64,000 nt of DNA from Clostridiales bacterium (GTDB lineage: Bacteria; Bacillota; Clostridia; Christensenellales; Pumilibacteraceae). The position numbers were made by a program, and so were the translations under genes. The notes under the pieces are model-generated. The model did not search any database. It saw only the letters and a list, made by a program, of their open reading frames with translations, and was not told where the DNA came from. Below are positions 51,816 to 60,393 of this stretch, one piece after another (the first letter of the stretch is position 1; the number at the start of each line of letters is the position of its first letter). The stretch lies in contig JAFLVD010000001.1 in the NCBI GenBank assembly GCA_022508485.1, positions 124,001-188,000 on the forward strand, read 5' to 3'.

Positions 51816-51858
51816 TTATCTCTCCTTAAACAATTAAGTATATGTACCACACACTTAT

Positions 51859-51887
51859 ATTTTAACCCATTGCCGATTTTTTTGCAA
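51859..51887 (-). promoter_or_regulatory. Promoter of asp23-fakA-recG-comEC
   Basis: TTGCAA, 17-bp spacer, TAAAAT on the minus strand, about 45 bp before the asp23 start. Confidence 0.7.
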
Positions 51888-51937
51888 GAGATTTTTCCGA
51901 ATTTCCGTTAATTTTTATAAAAAAAGCCCTATTTTAG

Positions 51938-51966
51938 TTGCTAAATGGCAATAATTGGTGTATAAT
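51938..51966 (+). promoter_or_regulatory. Promoter of rpmB
   Basis: TTGCTA, 17-bp spacer, TATAAT on the plus strand, diverging from the asp23 promoter. Confidence 0.75.
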
Positions 51967-52008
51967 GTTACAGAAAATTCATCTTATCGATGCTTTAGGA
52001 GGTCTACC

Positions 52009-52200
52009 ATGAGCAGAGTTTGCTCTATATGCGGTAAAGGAAAGGTTGCCGGAAACAACGTAAGTCATTCCCATAAAAAGACAAAACGTACTTTCGAGGC
52101 TAACGTCCACAAGGTTGTTACCGAGGTCGACGGAAAGGTTTCGCACGAGTATGTTTGCACGCGTTGCCTCCGCACCGCTAAAAAACACGAAAACGACTAA
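52009..52200 (+). CDS. rpmB: 50S ribosomal protein L28 (zinc-binding form)
   Basis: A 63-residue large-subunit protein starting MSRVCSICGKGKVAGNN. Two CxxC pairs (CSIC and CTRC) show it is the zinc-binding form. The start at 52009 is fixed by AGGAGG 6 nt upstream. Followed by a strong bidirectional terminator. Confidence 0.97.
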   Translation: MSRVCSICGKGKVAGNNVSHSHKKTKRTFEANVHKVVTEVDGKVSHEYVCTRCLRTAKKHEND

Positions 52201-52213
52201 TATCCTTCAAAAC

Positions 52214-52244
52214 AAAAATCCGAGGAATTTTCCTCGGATTTTTT
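52214..52244 (+). terminator. Bidirectional terminator between rpmB and spoVM
   Basis: Stem AAAAATCCGAGGA / TCCTCGGATTTTT with an ATTT loop, with T-runs on both strands. Confidence 0.92.
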
Positions 52245-52259
52245 CGTGCCGATTATTGA

Positions 52260-52331
52260 TTACGACCGCTTAAATAGCCTTATTATTTTCCCCAAAAACC
52301 CGGGAAGTTTTATACAAAATATCTTAGTCAT
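52260..52331 (-). CDS. spoVM: Stage V sporulation protein SpoVM (23 residues)
   Basis: A tiny gene on the minus strand: MTKIFCIKLPGFLGKIIRLF followed by Lys-Arg-Ser and a stop. It has the KLPxFLG core and amphipathic, basic character of SpoVM (26 residues in B. subtilis), which sits on the forespore membrane and helps anchor the coat protein SpoIVA. AGGAGG lies 6 nt before the ATG. Gene order (rpe, spoVM, rpmB, yloU/asp23, yloV/fakA, recG) matches the Bacillus spoVM region without thiN. A CATATACT at 52350-52357 resembles a sigma-E -10 box. Confidence 0.85.
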   Translation of the reverse strand: MTKIFCIKLPGFLGKIIRLFKRS

Positions 52332-52383
52332 AGCCGCCCTCCTCGTAATAGTATATGACCGCGAAGGTGGCTTTGTTACGAAA

Positions 52384-53034
52384 TTATCCGCGAAGCTGTT
52401 TTATCGCCTCCGCCCTGTCATTTGCGCCGAACACAGAGCTTCCGGCAACCAGTATATCCGCGCCTGCCGCGGCAATCTCTTTGCAGTTTTCGACCGTTAC
52501 TCCGCCGTCCACTTCAATAAGCGCGTTCGGCGCGTACTCGTCGCGAAGCTTTTTGGCCTCCGCAATCCTCTCGAGCGAGCCGTCGATAAATTTTTGTCCG
52601 CCGAAGCCGGGGAAAACGGACATTACCAATAAAAGATCGAGCTTTTTAATATAAGGCTTAAAGCTTTCGACGGGCGTGTCCGGGTTTATGGCAAGTCCGC
52701 ACTTGGCGCCTGCCGCTTTAATTATATCGAGCGCCCTATCCACTTCCTTTTCCGCTTCGACGTGAAAGGACACAAGGTCGGCGCCCGACTTTACAAACCG
52801 TTCGACGTATCTTACGGGATCGACTATCATAAGGTGAACGTCGAAAAACCGTTTAGTAAGGGGGCGAAGATCGGAAATCATCTTAAACCCGAACGTCAGG
52901 TTGGGAACAAACACTCCGTCCATAACGTCCACGTGAATAATGTCTCCGCCGGCGCTTTCTACGCTTTTAACCTCACTGCCCATGTCGGCAAAGTTGCCGC
53001 TTAGTATAGACGGCGCAATCAATGTCTTACTCAT
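52384..53034 (-). CDS. rpe: Ribulose-phosphate 3-epimerase
   Basis: Interconverts ribulose-5-phosphate and xylulose-5-phosphate. 216 residues from the ATG at 53034: the motif IAPSILSGNFADMGSEV, the metal and catalytic residues in IHVDVMDGVFVPNL, DVHLMI, and GFGGQKFI. No Shine-Dalgarno; the -10 box TACAAT ends 6 nt before this ATG, so a leaderless mRNA is predicted. Confidence 0.95.
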   Translation of the reverse strand: MSKTLIAPSILSGNFADMGSEVKSVESAGGDIIHVDVMDGVFVPNLTFGFKMISDLRPLTKRFFDVHLMIVDPVRYVERFVKSGADLVSFHVEAEKEVDRALDIIKAAGAKCGLAINPDTPVESFKPYIKKLDLLLVMSVFPGFGGQKFIDGSLERIAEAKKLRDEYAPNALIEVDGGVTVENCKEIAAAGADILVAGSSVFGANDRAEAIKQLRG

Positions 53035-53040
53035 ATAAGC

Positions 53041-53069
53041 ATTGTAGCATTTTTGCGCCAATCGGTCAA
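53041..53069 (-). promoter_or_regulatory. Promoter of rpe (leaderless type)
   Basis: TTGACC, 17-bp spacer, TACAAT on the minus strand; the -10 box is 6 nt from the rpe ATG at 53034. Confidence 0.75.
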
Positions 53070-53076
53070 CAAAATA

Positions 53077-54237
53077 TTACCAATTACTTATAAACTCGTC
53101 CACTACGTCAAGGTATCCGCGTTTAAGGCAAGCGCTATCGGACAAAGCGTCAACCGAGGCGTACTCAGCGCCGTTAATCTTAACCATCACCGAGCCGACG
53201 GTATCGCCCACCTTTATAGGCGCGCGAAGATTATTTATTTGGGGGCAAAGCTCGATTTCGCACTTTTCTCCGCTCTTTATAAACGCAGTAACGTCCGCGG
53301 CGGCAACAGCCTTAACCGTATCGGTTTTGCCGTTATTTACTTTAAACTCGCCTATCTCGTCGCCCTTACGGACGGCGTAAACGGTCTTGTAGTTGGAAAA
53401 GCCGTAGTTTAGCATTTCGGAAACCTCACTGTTGCGAGTCTTGGAATTTTCCGCGCCGATTGTAACGCAAATCAGCCTTGTGTCGCCGCGCTTAGCCGTT
53501 ACAGCTATGCAAGAGCGTGCCGCGTCGGTATACCCGGTCTTGCCGCCGTCGCAGCCGTCGTAAAACCTGATAAGCTTGTTGGTATTGGTAAGCTCGGTTA
53601 TCCTGCCGTTCGGATGCTCGAAGTCGTACATCCACACTTTGGCATACTCGAAAAACTTTTCGTGCCCTATAAGCTTATTAAACATAACCGCGACGTCTTT
53701 CGCACAGCTGTACTGCCCGTCTTTGGGAAGTCCCGTGCAGTTAACGAAAACGGTATCGGTCATTCCACACTCGGCGGCACGACTGTTCATTTCGGCTACG
53801 AATGCGTCCACACTGCCGTAAAGGTATTCCGCTACGGCAACGCACGAATCGTTGGCGGACGCAACCACAATGCTTTTTAACAGCTCGTCAAGTCTGTAAT
53901 CGGCATTCGCGTCGAGAAAAGCCTGGGATCCGCCCATAGACGCGGCGTTTTCGGATGCGGTTACAATCGTATCGAGCGGAATTTCACGCTTTTCTATCTC
54001 GTCGAACGCAAGAGACAGAGTCATGATTTTTACCATGCTCGCAATGGGTAAATGCTCTGAGGTGTTTTTCTCGAAAACGACCGTGCCGGTGTCTTTATCG
54101 AGAAGTATCGCCGCCTTTGACGTTTTGGCAAAAGCGGTCGGAACGTTTTCCGCACTCGCAATCATTCCCGACACGGGCGAAAACAGTATTATCGCCATAA
54201 GCAGGAACGCAAGTCCTATCATAAGTTTCTTGTTCAT
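53077..54237 (-). CDS. dacF: D-alanyl-D-alanine carboxypeptidase (DacF-like, S11)
   Basis: A 386-residue D,D-carboxypeptidase with an N-terminal signal peptide (cleavage near 28), SxxK in IASMVK, SAN/SGN-type motif ASANDS, KTG in GGKTGYT, and the C-terminal PBP5-like beta domain (about 285-370). Compared with 37442-38275, it has the full two-domain form. DacF-type enzymes act in the spore cortex; that role is inferred from the sporulation neighbours spoIVB and spoVM. CGGAGG lies before the ATG. Confidence 0.9.
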   Translation of the reverse strand: MNKKLMIGLAFLLMAIILFSPVSGMIASAENVPTAFAKTSKAAILLDKDTGTVVFEKNTSEHLPIASMVKIMTLSLAFDEIEKREIPLDTIVTASENAASMGGSQAFLDANADYRLDELLKSIVVASANDSCVAVAEYLYGSVDAFVAEMNSRAAECGMTDTVFVNCTGLPKDGQYSCAKDVAVMFNKLIGHEKFFEYAKVWMYDFEHPNGRITELTNTNKLIRFYDGCDGGKTGYTDAARSCIAVTAKRGDTRLICVTIGAENSKTRNSEVSEMLNYGFSNYKTVYAVRKGDEIGEFKVNNGKTDTVKAVAAADVTAFIKSGEKCEIELCPQINNLRAPIKVGDTVGSVMVKINGAEYASVDALSDSACLKRGYLDVVDEFISNW

Positions 54238-54285
54238 AATTCCTCCGTATATGGTTATTGTACCTTTAAGAGGATATTTTATTCA

Positions 54286-54906
54286 TTAAACGATTCCGAT
54301 GAGCGCCGAGCCGAAAAGTACCGTGGTTATGGATTTAATAAGCGAACAAACCGCAAGCACGGCTATGTACGGAAGAGTCTTTTTCGCGTAATATTTTACG
54401 TCGGGCTTACTCGGCGCGCCTCGACCGAATTCCAGCGAAAAACACTTGCTTCTGAACGACAAAACGGAAAACACCGCTATCTCGATTAAGCATATCGGCA
54501 CGAACAGCACAAACAGCATGGGAAGCGCCGACGCTGAATAAACAAACACAATAACGCAAACGGACGCGCCGAGCGAATACGACTTATACAGCGTGGGTGC
54601 AACGGAGATAACCCATAAAAACCTCGGGTAAATAACTATCGCGGCAAACACCGCATATACGGTATTAAGTAAAAAGTCGGTAAAAAAGAAGGCAAACGCC
54701 CCACTGTCGCCGCGCAAAAACTTGAATATAACCGCGCCGTTATTAAGCGCATACGCGGTTTTATCTTCCATGTTTACCCCTATTACTATTCCGATAATAA
54801 TAAAAACAACCGCAAGCAGCGCATAAATACCGACGGTAACCTTATTTCTCTTAAAGGCGTGCGTCAGTCGGTACATTGAATCCGACAAAAAATAAAATCG
54901 TCTCAT
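54286..54906 (-). CDS. spoIIM: SpoIIM-like stage II sporulation membrane protein
   Basis: A 206-residue protein with five to six transmembrane segments, the size and topology of SpoIIM, part of the DMP complex that degrades peptidoglycan during engulfment. The FFTDFLLNTVYAV and FVLFVPICLIEIAVFSVLS segments fit loosely. The call rests on topology and its place between spoIVB and dacF. The start codon at 54906 lies inside a terminator-like stem; an internal ATG at 54876 (with weak GGA) is an alternative start. Confidence 0.6.
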   Translation of the reverse strand: MRRFYFLSDSMYRLTHAFKRNKVTVGIYALLAVVFIIIGIVIGVNMEDKTAYALNNGAVIFKFLRGDSGAFAFFFTDFLLNTVYAVFAAIVIYPRFLWVISVAPTLYKSYSLGASVCVIVFVYSASALPMLFVLFVPICLIEIAVFSVLSFRSKCFSLEFGRGAPSKPDVKYYAKKTLPYIAVLAVCSLIKSITTVLFGSALIGIV

Positions 54907-54930
54907 AAAATATTTTTATGAGCCGATTTT
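54894..54930 (-). terminator. Terminator-like hairpin after spoIVB, covering the spoIIM start
   Basis: A stem of 16 paired bases plus one mismatch (AAAATCGGCTCATAAAA / TTTTATGAGACGATTTT) with a 3-nt loop and ATTTTTTG after it on the minus strand. The start codon of the next gene (54904-54906) lies in the 3' arm. Confidence 0.75.
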
Positions 54931-54965
54931 GTCGAATATTCTGAAAACGCGATATATAATCCCTT

Positions 54966-55955
54966 TTATCGGTTAAGAAAATCGGCGTAAACACCGTAAC
55001 CTTTTGTAAAGTCATTCAAAAAAACGTGAGTTACCGCGCCGACGACCTTTCCGTTTTGGATAATCGGCGATCCGCTCATTCCTCGCACCACGCCGCCGGT
55101 TTTACTTAAAAGCCTTTTGTCCGTTACGCGAAACACCATTCCCTTTTCGCGCCGATACGGCTGTCTTGTCGCTTTTATAATCTCGATATCGAAGTATTCG
55201 GGTTCGCTCTCAATACACGTCCTGATCTTTGCAGGACCCACCGTAACCTCGTCCCGAGACGCAACCGCCATACTTTCCGCGTACGGCACTTCGGAGTCGA
55301 ACAGACCCGATATACCGAAGTTGTTGTTTACCGAAACCGTGCCGTAAACGACGTTTTCCGTAATGGAAGCGAGTATTCCGCCGGCCTCGCCGCGAGAGCC
55401 CTTTTTTATACCGAGGATTTTACAACCGTGAATTTTTCCGCTGCAATCGGAAAATCTTACGCCCGTATCGGCGTCGTATATCTCATGGCCGAGTGCCGCG
55501 TACGATCCGTCGCTTCTTACAAAAGTGCACGTTCCCACGCCGTAGATTTTTTCTTTTATCTTAATACCGAGTCGCGGCTTACCGCTGAATGCTTCGTTTA
55601 TCGGGTGAACCGTTATTTCCTTTTGTTCTCCGCCGCGAACGATTGTAAGAATAACACTGCCGTCCGTTATATTATTAAAAATGTCGTCGATTGTCGTTAC
55701 TTTTGTTCCGTTTATACTTTTTATAATATCGCCGCGCCGTATGCCCTCGACGTAGGCTGTGCCGTATTCTGTCGTAACACCCGTAACCGATTCGACAAGC
55801 AGTCCGTTAACGTCGATCGCAATACCTATCGGGAAGCCGCCGACTGTTACCTTTTCCCCGTTCTCCGCACTCGGAATAGGTACGGGCGGTGCAAAAAAGA
55901 CGATACTCAAAACAAAACATAAAAAAACGCAGACGGCCAAACGGAATTTTTTCAT
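54966..55955 (-). CDS. spoIVB: SpoIVB serine peptidase
   Basis: Forespore-secreted protease that signals to the mother cell to activate sigma-K. 329 residues: an N-terminal signal anchor, a PDZ domain (about 75-115; GIRRGDIIKSINGTKV), and the S55 domain with His in ALGHEI and the catalytic Ser in GMSGSPI. Shorter than the Bacillus protein (426). The ATG has no clear Shine-Dalgarno. The next genes are spoIIM-like and dacF; spo0A, which usually follows spoIVB, is absent. Confidence 0.93.
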   Translation of the reverse strand: MKKFRLAVCVFLCFVLSIVFFAPPVPIPSAENGEKVTVGGFPIGIAIDVNGLLVESVTGVTTEYGTAYVEGIRRGDIIKSINGTKVTTIDDIFNNITDGSVILTIVRGGEQKEITVHPINEAFSGKPRLGIKIKEKIYGVGTCTFVRSDGSYAALGHEIYDADTGVRFSDCSGKIHGCKILGIKKGSRGEAGGILASITENVVYGTVSVNNNFGISGLFDSEVPYAESMAVASRDEVTVGPAKIRTCIESEPEYFDIEIIKATRQPYRREKGMVFRVTDKRLLSKTGGVVRGMSGSPIIQNGKVVGAVTHVFLNDFTKGYGVYADFLNR

Positions 55956-56049
55956 AATATCCGTAGTGTCTGCGCGGTGTCGAATTTTATACGTAAAAAC
56001 AGGGCGTTACATGGTTACAAACAGTATTTTTGTATCGATAAAAGGTACG

Positions 56050-57741
56050 TCAGGAAATTCCTTTTTTGTACGCGTCAGCCCAATCCTTCATTTCGGCGGC
56101 GTTTTTATCGGACGAGGTGGATACGCCCTTTGTACCCGAAAGCCTCGATAGCTCGCCAATCTGTCCGGTCCTATCGAGAGTAGTTACGGTTGTCGAGGTG
56201 TTTCCGCCGACTTCGCGCTTTTCTATATAATATTGTGCGTCCGCCATAGCGGCAATCTGCGGAAGGTGCGTTACGCAAAGTACCTGACGGCCGCGCGAAA
56301 GCTTACACAGCTTTTTGGCAACTTCAAGCCCGACCGCGCCGCTTATGCCGGTATCTATCTCGTCGAAAATCATGGTGTCGATATTACCGAGATCGCCCGT
56401 TATCAGCTTAATCGAAAGCATAAAACGCGACATCTCGCCGCCCGATATGATTTTGGCAAGAGGAAGTAACGGCTGACCGGCGTTGGGACTTAAATAAAAC
56501 TCTATCTCGTCGAAGCCGCCTGCCGTAAGCTTTTGGGTAAAGTCGTCGCGCGAAGGTTTATCGTTAAATACAACCTCGAACTTTGATCCGGCCATACCGA
56601 GGTCGTTAAGCTCGCTTACAATACGCTCACCCATTTTTTTTGCGCCGGCTCTGCGCTTATCGGAAAGCAGAACGCAGTTTTTGTACAGCTTGTTTTCAAG
56701 CTCGAGCGCTTTACCGCAAAGATTATCGTACTCTTCCGCGCCGTTATTAAGCTTTTTCAGCTCGTCCTCGGCGTCGTGCAAAAATTTAATCATTTGCGGA
56801 TACGCGCCGTACTTGTTTTTAAGCGCGCGGATTTTATCGAGCCGAGTAACCACCTCGTCAAGCTCGCGCTCGCTGCTGTCCATTTTGTCAATCTCGTCCT
56901 TGACGCACTCCGTTATGTCGTCAAGCTCGATAAGCGCCGAGCGCAGTCTTTCGTAAAGCTGAGAGTACACGTCCGAAAAGTCGGAAACGGAGGACAGCGC
57001 GCGAACCGCCTCGCCAACCGAGCTTCCGGCGCCTTCGTCAGAGTCGAGGCTGTTAATACAGTCGGCAAGCGCATTTTTTATACGCTCGGACGCCATTAAG
57101 ACATGCCTGCGCTCTACGAGCTTTTCTTCCTCGCCTTCCTCTACCTTCGCCGAATTTATCTCGTCTATCTGGTAACGAAGTATATCTATCCGCTGCGCGC
57201 GCGCACGCTCGTCGCCGAGCCGACTCATTTGCTTTACCGTAGCGGTGTACTCGTTATAAAGCTCGCGTTGATTGTTTAATGCGTCGCCGTCGTTTTTAAA
57301 AACGTAATAGTCGAGGATTTTACGCTGTTCGGTAAGCTTTAAAAGCGATTGATATTCGTTTTGACCGTAAATATCCACATAGTGCGCCATGAGTTCCCGA
57401 AGCATGGCGGTGGTAAAAGTTTTACCGTTAATGCGAATGTCGTTTTTGCCGTTTTTATCGAACTTTCGCGTTACGATAAAGGTTCCGTCCTCAGCGTCGA
57501 TACCCAATTCCTCGAGCGGCTTTGTGTCGCTTGTGTAAAATACGCCCTCGACGTACCCCTTATCCTCGCCGTATTTAAGCATCGACTTATCGTAGCGCGC
57601 GCCGATTAAAAGCATGAGCGAATCGACTATAATCGATTTGCCCGCGCCTGTTTCGCCGGTAAACACGTTAAGGTTACCGCAAAAATCTATTTCCAGCGAG
57701 CTGATAAGCGCCAAATTGTTAATAACGATACGTTCTAACAT
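56050..57741 (-). CDS. recN: DNA repair protein RecN
   Basis: SMC-like ATPase for double-strand break repair. 563 residues with Walker A GETGAGKS near the N-terminus, a central coiled coil (about 160-360), the signature LSGGEMSRFMLSIK region and Walker B IFDEIDTGISG. I use the ATG at 57741, which shares one base with the nadK stop (TGATG). Confidence 0.96.
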   Translation of the reverse strand: MLERIVINNLALISSLEIDFCGNLNVFTGETGAGKSIIVDSLMLLIGARYDKSMLKYGEDKGYVEGVFYTSDTKPLEELGIDAEDGTFIVTRKFDKNGKNDIRINGKTFTTAMLRELMAHYVDIYGQNEYQSLLKLTEQRKILDYYVFKNDGDALNNQRELYNEYTATVKQMSRLGDERARAQRIDILRYQIDEINSAKVEEGEEEKLVERRHVLMASERIKNALADCINSLDSDEGAGSSVGEAVRALSSVSDFSDVYSQLYERLRSALIELDDITECVKDEIDKMDSSERELDEVVTRLDKIRALKNKYGAYPQMIKFLHDAEDELKKLNNGAEEYDNLCGKALELENKLYKNCVLLSDKRRAGAKKMGERIVSELNDLGMAGSKFEVVFNDKPSRDDFTQKLTAGGFDEIEFYLSPNAGQPLLPLAKIISGGEMSRFMLSIKLITGDLGNIDTMIFDEIDTGISGAVGLEVAKKLCKLSRGRQVLCVTHLPQIAAMADAQYYIEKREVGGNTSTTVTTLDRTGQIGELSRLSGTKGVSTSSDKNAAEMKDWADAYKKGIS

Positions 57742-58532
57742 CACTCACCGGCCGACCAAGAATTCAGTTTACCTAAAAGCCTTGAATAAAAGCTCTTTTT
57801 GCCGAAACGAATAAACATTGCGCTTCTGTCCCAGCCGGTAACATAGACCGGCTCGCCGCTTGATAGGTCGAGCGTATGCTCGCCGTCGATATACACCGCG
57901 GCGCCGACCGCGCCGGTGTATGTAAGAGTTATTTGTTCGAACGAGCCGACGACAACCGGCCTCGTCCTAAGCGTGTGCGGATTTATGGGCGTAAGCGCAA
58001 TTACCGGCGTGTTGGGACCTATTACCGAACCGCCTGCCGACAGGGAGTATGCGGTAGACCCGGTAGGAGTGCATGCAATATATCCGTCGCAAGAAAACTT
58101 ATCGATTATTTCGCCGTTAACCGATACTTCCATCGTTATCATTCTTCCGCCGCCGCTGCGCGAGACCACTACATCGTTTAGCGCATAGTAATGCTTGTCC
58201 TTTACCGTCGCGTCGATAAGCGCGCGGCGCTCGAGCACATAGTCCCGGCTTTTTATTTTATCGAGCGCGGCGCTAAACCCACTCGGCTCGATTTCCGTCA
58301 AAAACCCGAGCGTGCCTTTATTTATGCCGAGAATGGGCGTACCGGAGTACGCACATTCCCGTGCGACGCGAAGAATGGTACCGTCGCCGCCGATAGACAC
58401 AACAAAATCATATTTGCCGCCGATAGAGTATTTTTCGGCGGAAACGCCATTCTTTTCGGCAATTTCGGAAATTTCCGCAAACAGCTTACCCTTTTCGTCT
58501 TTATTGGGATTAGAATAAATTCCTATCTTCAT
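57741..58532 (-). CDS. nadK: NAD kinase
   Basis: Makes NADP from NAD using ATP or polyphosphate. 263 residues with the GGDGT motif (SIGGDGTILRVAR) and the NE/D motif replaced by ALNDVVVSR, and TPTGSTAYSLSAGG. The ATG at 58532 is the likely start: a -10 box TATAAT ends 6 nt before it and there is no Shine-Dalgarno, pointing to leaderless translation. In most relatives yqxC and argR occupy this position between dxs and recN. Confidence 0.95.
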   Translation of the reverse strand: MKIGIYSNPNKDEKGKLFAEISEIAEKNGVSAEKYSIGGKYDFVVSIGGDGTILRVARECAYSGTPILGINKGTLGFLTEIEPSGFSAALDKIKSRDYVLERRALIDATVKDKHYYALNDVVVSRSGGGRMITMEVSVNGEIIDKFSCDGYIACTPTGSTAYSLSAGGSVIGPNTPVIALTPINPHTLRTRPVVVGSFEQITLTYTGAVGAAVYIDGEHTLDLSSGEPVYVTGWDRSAMFIRFGKKSFYSRLLGKLNSWSAGE

Positions 58533-58538
58533 GCGTTT

Positions 58539-58567
58539 ATTATACACCGTTTAATTGCGTTATTCAA
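58539..58567 (-). promoter_or_regulatory. Promoter of nadK-recN (leaderless type)
   Basis: TTGAAT, 17-bp spacer, TATAAT on the minus strand; overlaps the dxs stop and ends 6 nt before the nadK ATG. Confidence 0.8.
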
Positions 58568-60380
58568 GGTTTTTAACGATATCCGTCAAATTTGCCGCGC
58601 TTATCCCCGAACTCGAAAGGGTCGAATCGATCTCTCTATCGTCAATAAATTTATCGGGGTGCGCGAGGATGATCACCTTAGCCGACTCGTTTTTCGATAC
58701 CGAATTGAGATACGACAAAACGCTCTCGCCGAAGCCTCCGCGCCGCACGTTGTCCTCTACCGTAATAATAACATTGCCTTTTTTGTTGATAGAATTAAGG
58801 AAAGGCTCGTCGAGCGGTTTAACGAATCTGCAATTTACAGTATTTATCTTGACAAAAGAGGAAGCCTCTTCCGCAATATCCACCGCGCGGCTTCCCGCCG
58901 CAAGAACGTACACGTTACTTTTTTCTTTGCGCAGTACTTCCCACTTCCCGTATTCTATGGGCGCATGAGATCTGTCGATAGAATACGACTTTGGATAGCG
59001 AATTGAGAGCGGCTTATCGAATTCGAGCGAGTATTCGAGCATTTGTCTGAACTCATCGCCGTCGCTCGGAGTCATTACCGTCATGCCCGGAATAAGCGAC
59101 AGATAGCTTATATCGAAAACGCCCTGGTGCGTAACGCCGTCCGCACCGACCGCGCCTGCTCTGTCAATGCAAAGCTTGACCGGGTAACCGCCTATACACA
59201 CGTCGTGAAGTATCTGGTCGAAACCGCGCTGTAAAAACGTGGAATACACCGCAAAGTACGGTTTTATCCCTGCGGAAGCGAGCGCCGCGCTAAGTGTTAC
59301 GGCATGCTCTTCCGCTATGCCCACGTCCCTAAACCTCGACGGGTACTTTTCCGCAAATTCTTCAAGCCCCGTGCCTATCGCCATCGCCGCGGTAATCGCC
59401 ACGATTTTATCGTCTTTTTCCGCCGCGCCGACGAGGAACTTACCAAGAATATCCGAAAAACTCTTTCCGTTTGATTTTACGGCGCCCGATACTCCGTGCG
59501 AATGCGCCGGGTCGAGTATGGCGCTGTTAAGCCCGTGTCCCTTGTCGGTAAGCACGTGTACTATTACCGGCGTTTTGGTATTTTTAACCTGCGAAAAAAC
59601 CTCGACAAGCTCGCGGATATTATGCCCGTCGAACGGACCGTAATACGAAATACCCATCGCCTCGAACATCTTGTTGGAAAGAACGATGCGTTTAAGTAGC
59701 TTTTTACTTTTTTCGAGTAAGTAAATTATCCCGTCGCCGAGTAGCGGTATTGTGGAAACGGCGCGCTTAATCTCGCTTTTCATTTTCGCATAGCGCTTGC
59801 TTACGCGAAGCCTGGTTAAATGCTTACTCATGGCGCCTACGTTTTTGCTTATCGACATCTCGTTGTCGTTAAGCACTATTATTACGGGAAGCTGCTCGCT
59901 GCCTATCTCGTTAAGCGCCTCGTACGCCATGCCGCCCGTCAGCGCGCCGTCGCCGAGCAGCGCAACCGTCGAATAATGCTCACCTTTAAGCTTGGCGGCG
60001 GTCGAAAGCCCGAGCGCAACGGACAGCGAGGTCGACGAATGCCCGGTGGCAAAACAGTCGTACTCGCTTTCCTCGGGCTTGGGAAACCCCGATATTCCGC
60101 CGTTTTTTCTCAGCTTATCGAACCCGTCGAGCCTGCCCGTAAGAATTTTGTGCGTGTAAGCCTGATGACCGACGTCGAAAATAAGCTTATCTGCCGGACA
60201 GTTAAAAACATAATGAAGAGCGGTTATTATTTCTACGGCGCCGAGATTGGACGACAAATGACCGCCGCTCTCCTCAACCGTCGATATTATCTTTGCGCGA
60301 ATAGAAGCGCAAACGCCCTCAAGGTCTTTTATATCAAGCCGCTTAATGTCCTGCGGCGATTTTATGTTTTCAATCTCCAT
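58560..60380 (-). CDS. dxs: 1-deoxy-D-xylulose-5-phosphate synthase
   Basis: First enzyme of the MEP isoprenoid pathway; a thiamine-diphosphate transketolase. 606 residues: HQAYTHKILTGR, the ThDP motif GDGALTGGMAYEALNEIG, GPFDGHNI, and the transketolase C domain (IRYPKS). Same pathway as ispH (25932-27995); ispA next door uses its products. Follows ispA by 13 bp. Confidence 0.96.
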   Translation of the reverse strand: MEIENIKSPQDIKRLDIKDLEGVCASIRAKIISTVEESGGHLSSNLGAVEIITALHYVFNCPADKLIFDVGHQAYTHKILTGRLDGFDKLRKNGGISGFPKPEESEYDCFATGHSSTSLSVALGLSTAAKLKGEHYSTVALLGDGALTGGMAYEALNEIGSEQLPVIIVLNDNEMSISKNVGAMSKHLTRLRVSKRYAKMKSEIKRAVSTIPLLGDGIIYLLEKSKKLLKRIVLSNKMFEAMGISYYGPFDGHNIRELVEVFSQVKNTKTPVIVHVLTDKGHGLNSAILDPAHSHGVSGAVKSNGKSFSDILGKFLVGAAEKDDKIVAITAAMAIGTGLEEFAEKYPSRFRDVGIAEEHAVTLSAALASAGIKPYFAVYSTFLQRGFDQILHDVCIGGYPVKLCIDRAGAVGADGVTHQGVFDISYLSLIPGMTVMTPSDGDEFRQMLEYSLEFDKPLSIRYPKSYSIDRSHAPIEYGKWEVLRKEKSNVYVLAAGSRAVDIAEEASSFVKINTVNCRFVKPLDEPFLNSINKKGNVIITVEDNVRRGGFGESVLSYLNSVSKNESAKVIILAHPDKFIDDREIDSTLSSSGISAANLTDIVKNLE

Positions 60381-60393
60381 TCGGTAGGTTAAA

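Noticed and set aside
52246..52632. A 128-codon plus-strand frame after rpmB
   Set aside because: It overlaps spoVM and rpe on the other strand and has no Shine-Dalgarno or motif.
58191..59006. A 271-codon plus-strand frame opposite nadK and dxs
   Set aside because: It crosses two firmly identified genes and its protein has no recognisable domain.
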